Shown here: positions 45,681-49,332 of the stretch, in pieces | How the letters are laid out: the number at the start of each line of letters is the position of its first letter | Numbering within the stretch: the stretch's first letter is position 1 | NCBI RefSeq assembly: GCF_026262505.1 | Contig: NC_067205.1 | Location: 21,180,659 to 21,229,990 of the forward strand | DNA: 49,332 bases | Source of the DNA: Trichomonas vaginalis G3 | Taxonomy: Eukaryota > Parabasalia > Trichomonadida > Trichomonadidae | Direction: 5' to 3' | The notes under the pieces: model-generated | Seen by the model: the letters and a program-made list of their open reading frames with translations, nothing else | Database searches by the model: none | What the model was told of the DNA's origin: nothing | Made by a program: the position numbers and the translations under genes

Positions 45681-47620
45681 TTTTGTCGAACCTTCACTTT
45701 TTTGACGAAGTGCAAATCTTCACTTCGTGTCAAAACTTCATCGTATATGTTTTGTCAAGACTTCTTCGTAAATGATTTGTCAAGACTTCTTCGTAAATGT
45801 TTTGTCATGACTTCATCGTAAATGTTTTGTCAAAACTTCATCGTATATGCTTTGTCAAACATGAACGTATATGTTTTGTCGAAACTTCATCGTATATGCT
45901 TTGTCAAACATGAACGTAAATGTTTTGTCGAACCTTCACTTTTTTTGACGAAGTGCAAATCTTCACTTCTTGTCAAAACTTCATCGTATATGCTTTGTCA
46001 AACATGAACGTATATGTTTTGTCAAACATGAACGTAAATGTTTTGTCGAACCTTCACTTTTTTGACGAAGTGCAAATCTTCACTTCGTGTCAAGACTTCT
46101 TCGTAAATGATTTGTCAAGACTTCTTCGTAAATGTTTTGTCATGACTTCTTCGTATATGATTTGTCAAGACTTCATCGTAAATGTTTTGTCAAAACTTCA
46201 TCGTATATGCTTTGTCAAACATGAAGTATATGTTTTGTCGAAACTTCATCGTATATGCTTTGTCAAACATGAACGTATATGTTTTGTCGAAACTTCATCG
46301 TATATGCTTTGTCAAACATGAACGTAAATGTTTGTCGAACCTTCACTTTTTGACGAAGTGCAAATCTTCACTCGTGTCAAAACTTCATCGTATATGCTTT
46401 GTCAAACATTAACGTAAATGTTTTGTCGAACCTTCACTTTTTTGACGAAGTGCAAATCTTCACTTCGTGTCAAAACTTCATCGTATATGCTTTGTCAAAA
46501 CATGAACGTATATGTTTTGTCAAACATGAACGTAAATGTTTTGTCGAACCTTCACTTTTTTGACGAAGTGCAAATCTTCACTTCGTGTCAAGACTTCTTC
46601 GTAAATGATTTGTCAAGACTTCTTCGTAAATGTTTTGTCATGACTTCTTCGTATATGATTTGTCAAGACTTCATCGTAAATGTTTTGTCAAAACTTCATC
46701 GTATATGCTTTGTCAAACATGAACGTATATGTTTTGTCGAACCTTCACTTTTTTGACGAAGTGCAAATCTTCACTTCGTGTCAACTTCATCGTATATGCT
46801 TTGTCAACATGAACGTATATGTTTTTGTCGAACTTCATCGTATATGCTTTGTCAAACATGAACGTAAATGTTTTGTCGAACCTTCACTTTTTTGACGAAG
46901 TGCAAATCTTCACTTCGTGTCAAAACTTCATCGTATATTGCTTTGTCAAACATTAACGTAAATGTTTTGTCGAACCTTCACTTTTTTGACGAAGTGCAAA
47001 TCTTCACTTCGTGTCAAAACTTCATCGTATATGCTTTGTCAAACATGAACGTAAATGTTTTGTCGAACCTTCACTTTTTTGACGAAGTGCAAATCTTCAC
47101 TTCGTGTCAAGACTTCTTCGTAAATGATTTGTCAAGACTTCTTCGTAAATGTTTTGTCAAAACTTCATCGTATATGCTTTGTCAACATGAACGTATATGT
47201 TTTGTCAAACATGAACGTAAATGTTTTGTCGAACCTTCACTTTTTTGACGAAGTGCAAATCTTCACTTTCGTGTCAAAACTTCATCGTATATGCTTTGTC
47301 AAACATGAACGTAAATGTTTTGTCGAACCTTCACTTTTTTGACGAAGTGCAAATCTTCACTTCGTGTCAAAACTTCATCGTATATGCTTTGTCAACATGA
47401 ACGTATATGTTTTGTCGAAACTTCATCGTATATGCTTTGTCAAACATGAACGTAAATGTTTTGTCGAACCTTCACTTTTTGACGAAGTGCAAATCTTCAC
47501 TTCGTGTCAAAACTTCATCGTATATGCTTTGTCAAACGAACGTAATGTTTTGTCAAAATGAACGTAAATGTTTTGTCGAACCTTCACTTTTTTGACGAAG
47601 TGCAAATCTTCACTTCGTGT
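45681..47620 (+). repeat. H unit array
   Basis: About 14 hairpin units (near 45691, 45934, 46052, 46344, 46434, 46551, 46743, 46880, 46976, 47068, 47236, 47328, 47470 and 47583). The layout follows 38471-40345, with more single-base losses. Apparent ORFs of up to 133 codons are repeat peptides. Confidence 0.89.
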
Positions 47621-48557
47621 CAAGACTTCTTCGTAAATGATTTGTCAAGACTTCTTCGTAAATGTTTTGTCATGACTTCTTCGTATATGATTTGTCAAGA
47701 CTTCATCGTAAATGTTTGTGTCAAACTTCATCGTATATGCTTTGTCAAACATGAACGTACATGTTTTGTCTGATTTCTTCATCGTATATGAACGTAAATG
47801 ATTTTGTCATGATTTCTTCGTTTATGCTTTGTCATGACTTCTTCATCGTAAATGTTTTGTCATGATTTCTTCGTTTATGTTTTGTCATGATTTCTTCGTT
47901 TATGTTTTGTCATGACTTCTCGTTTATGTTTTGTCATGACTTCTTCGTATATGTTTTGTCAAAACTCATCGTATATGTTTTGTCATGATTTCATCGTACA
48001 TGTTTTGTCGAAACTTCTTCGTATATGTTTTGTCATGACTTCATCGTAAATGTTTTGTCATGATTTCTTCGTAAATGTTTTGTCATGATTTTCATCGTAA
48101 ATTTTTGTCATGATTTCATCGTATATGCTTTGTCAAACATGAACGTAAATGATTTGTCGAAACTTCATCGTATATGCTTTGTCATGACTTCTTCATCGTA
48201 AATGTTTTTGTCATGATTTCTTCGTATAGGTTTTGTCATGACTTCTTCGTAATGAACGTAATGACCCAAAAATAATGTTTAGGTGAAGGTGAGATCTCAC
48301 CTCTTTTCTCACCTCTTTTCTCACCTCATGAATTTTCATGACTTCTTCATCGAAATGAGCGTAAATGTTTTGTCATGATTTCTTCGTATAGGTTTTGTCA
48401 TGACTTCTTCGTAATGAACGTAAATGACCCAAAAATAATGTTTAGGTGAAGAGGTGAGATCTCACCTCTTTTTCTCACCTCATGAATTTTCATGACTTCT
48501 TCATCGTAATGAGCGTAAATGTTTTGTCATGATTTCTTCGTATATGTTTTGTCATGA
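47621..48557 (+). repeat. M25 run and two P modules
   Basis: M25 monomers, then palindrome modules near 48287 (outer bases lost) and 48450, leading into F. Nothing else is visible. Confidence 0.86.
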
Positions 48558-48636
48558 TGCAAAAAATAATGAGTTCATTTACTCACAATATTTTTGTACA
48601 AAATGTAAAGTATGGCGGTTTTGAAACCGTCGGGAA
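48558..48636 (+). repeat. F segment
   Basis: Third copy, one base longer (CGGTTTTGAAACCG), 5957 bp after the second. Confidence 0.85.
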
Positions 48637-48755
48637 CCTTCACTTTTTTTGACGAAGTGCAATTCTTCACTTCGTGTCAAAACTTCATCGTAATGAGCGT
48701 AAATGATCCAAAAATAATGTTTACGTTCATGGTTTCAGGTTATTCAATAATTAAT
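48637..48755 (+). repeat. Single H unit and AT-rich lead into D
   Basis: Same as 32751-32867, with an extra T in the hairpin T-run. Confidence 0.8.
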
Positions 48756-49191
48756 TATTTTGAAGAACTGAAGGTGTCACTACGTCACCATGTGTCACCA
48801 GGTCATTTAACTTCTCTGAAAAAATGAGACAACATGACATTTAGACAACAACACAGGAGAAGGCAGTTATGACTTATTTTTGAAGAACTGAAGGTGTCAC
48901 TCGGTCACCAGGTAATTTAACTCATGACATTTTGACAACAACACAGGAGGAAGGCAGTTATGACTTATTTTTGAAGAACTGAAGGTGTCACTACGTCACC
49001 ATGTGTCACTCCGGTCATTTAACTTCTCTGAAAAAATGAGACAACATGACATTTAGACAACAACACAGGAGGAAGGCAGTTATGACTATTTTTGAAGAAC
49101 TGATGTCACTACGTCACCATGTGTCACTCGGTCATTTAACTTCTCTGAAAAGTGTGACAACATACATTTTGACAACACAGCAGGAAATAAA
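48756..49191 (+). repeat. D tandem array, four units
   Basis: The same four-unit pattern as the two earlier D arrays, with small indels (ACAGGAGAAGG, missing AAGG near 49103). Confidence 0.89.
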
Positions 49192-49332
49192 CTTCATCGT
49201 AATGAACGTATATGTTTTGTCAAAACTTCTTCGTAAATGTTTTGTCATGATTTCTTCATCGTAATGAACGTATATGTTTTGTCAAAACTTCTTCGTATAT
49301 GTTTTGTCAAAACTTCTTCGTAAATGTTTTGT
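49192..49332 (+). repeat. M25 run continuing past the window end
   Basis: CATCGTAATGAACG and GTCAAAACTTCTTCG monomers as at 33312-33440. The array is not finished at the window edge. Confidence 0.88.

Noticed and set aside
1-49332. Telomeric repeats, rRNA, tRNA, LTR or LINE sequences
   Set aside because: I looked for simple telomere motifs, conserved rRNA words, tRNA arm motifs and reverse-transcriptase motifs and saw none. All of the sequence can be assigned to the satellite modules or their degraded forms, apart from the short zone at 6781-6960.

Overview
The window is wall-to-wall satellite DNA from what is most likely a eukaryote. I found no gene I can support: no recognisable protein domain, tRNA, rRNA or splice-supported exon. 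The DNA is AT-rich and has a modular, nested repeat structure on a scale expected of heterochromatin or a large intergenic array. I do not recognise the family and cannot place the species from sequence alone.

The array is built from a few modules, named here for reference. M25 is a 24-25 bp monomer, typically NTTTGTCATGACTTCTTCG followed by TAAATG. H is a 93-bp unit made of two M25-like segments, one carrying a 44-bp insertion that forms a 13-bp hairpin. P is a module centred on a 22-bp perfect palindrome with a BglII site (core GAGGTGAGATCTCACCTC). T is a 248-bp MITE-like element with 27-bp terminal inverted repeats. D is a 121-bp tandem unit, and D' is a 166-bp single-copy relative of it. 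F is a 78-bp segment containing CGGTTTGAAACCG. U624 is a ~624-bp higher-order unit of M25 variants.

Layout: positions 1-6780 carry the array with its T-rich sense on the + strand, in very noisy, indel-rich sequence. Around 6780-6960 the orientation flips. Positions 6960-27447 carry the array on the - strand: noisy to about 9400, clean from 9400 to 25330, and noisy again to 27447. At 27447/27448 it flips back through a 20-bp palindrome. Positions 27448-49332 are again in + orientation, noisy up to a 25-N gap at 28794-28818 and mostly clean afterwards. The clean - block holds U624 trains, P blocks, H arrays, five T copies and three D' copies. The clean + block holds longer H arrays, one T copy, three F-plus-D tandem blocks and two D' copies.

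The pieces fit a history in which T inserted once into an M25/P array and was then copied with its surroundings by repeated segmental amplification. The many open reading frames, up to 265 codons, follow from the H unit being 93 bp (31 codons) with one frame free of stops. Both orientation switches lie inside low-quality sequence, so the fold-back architecture may be an assembly or gap-filling artefact.
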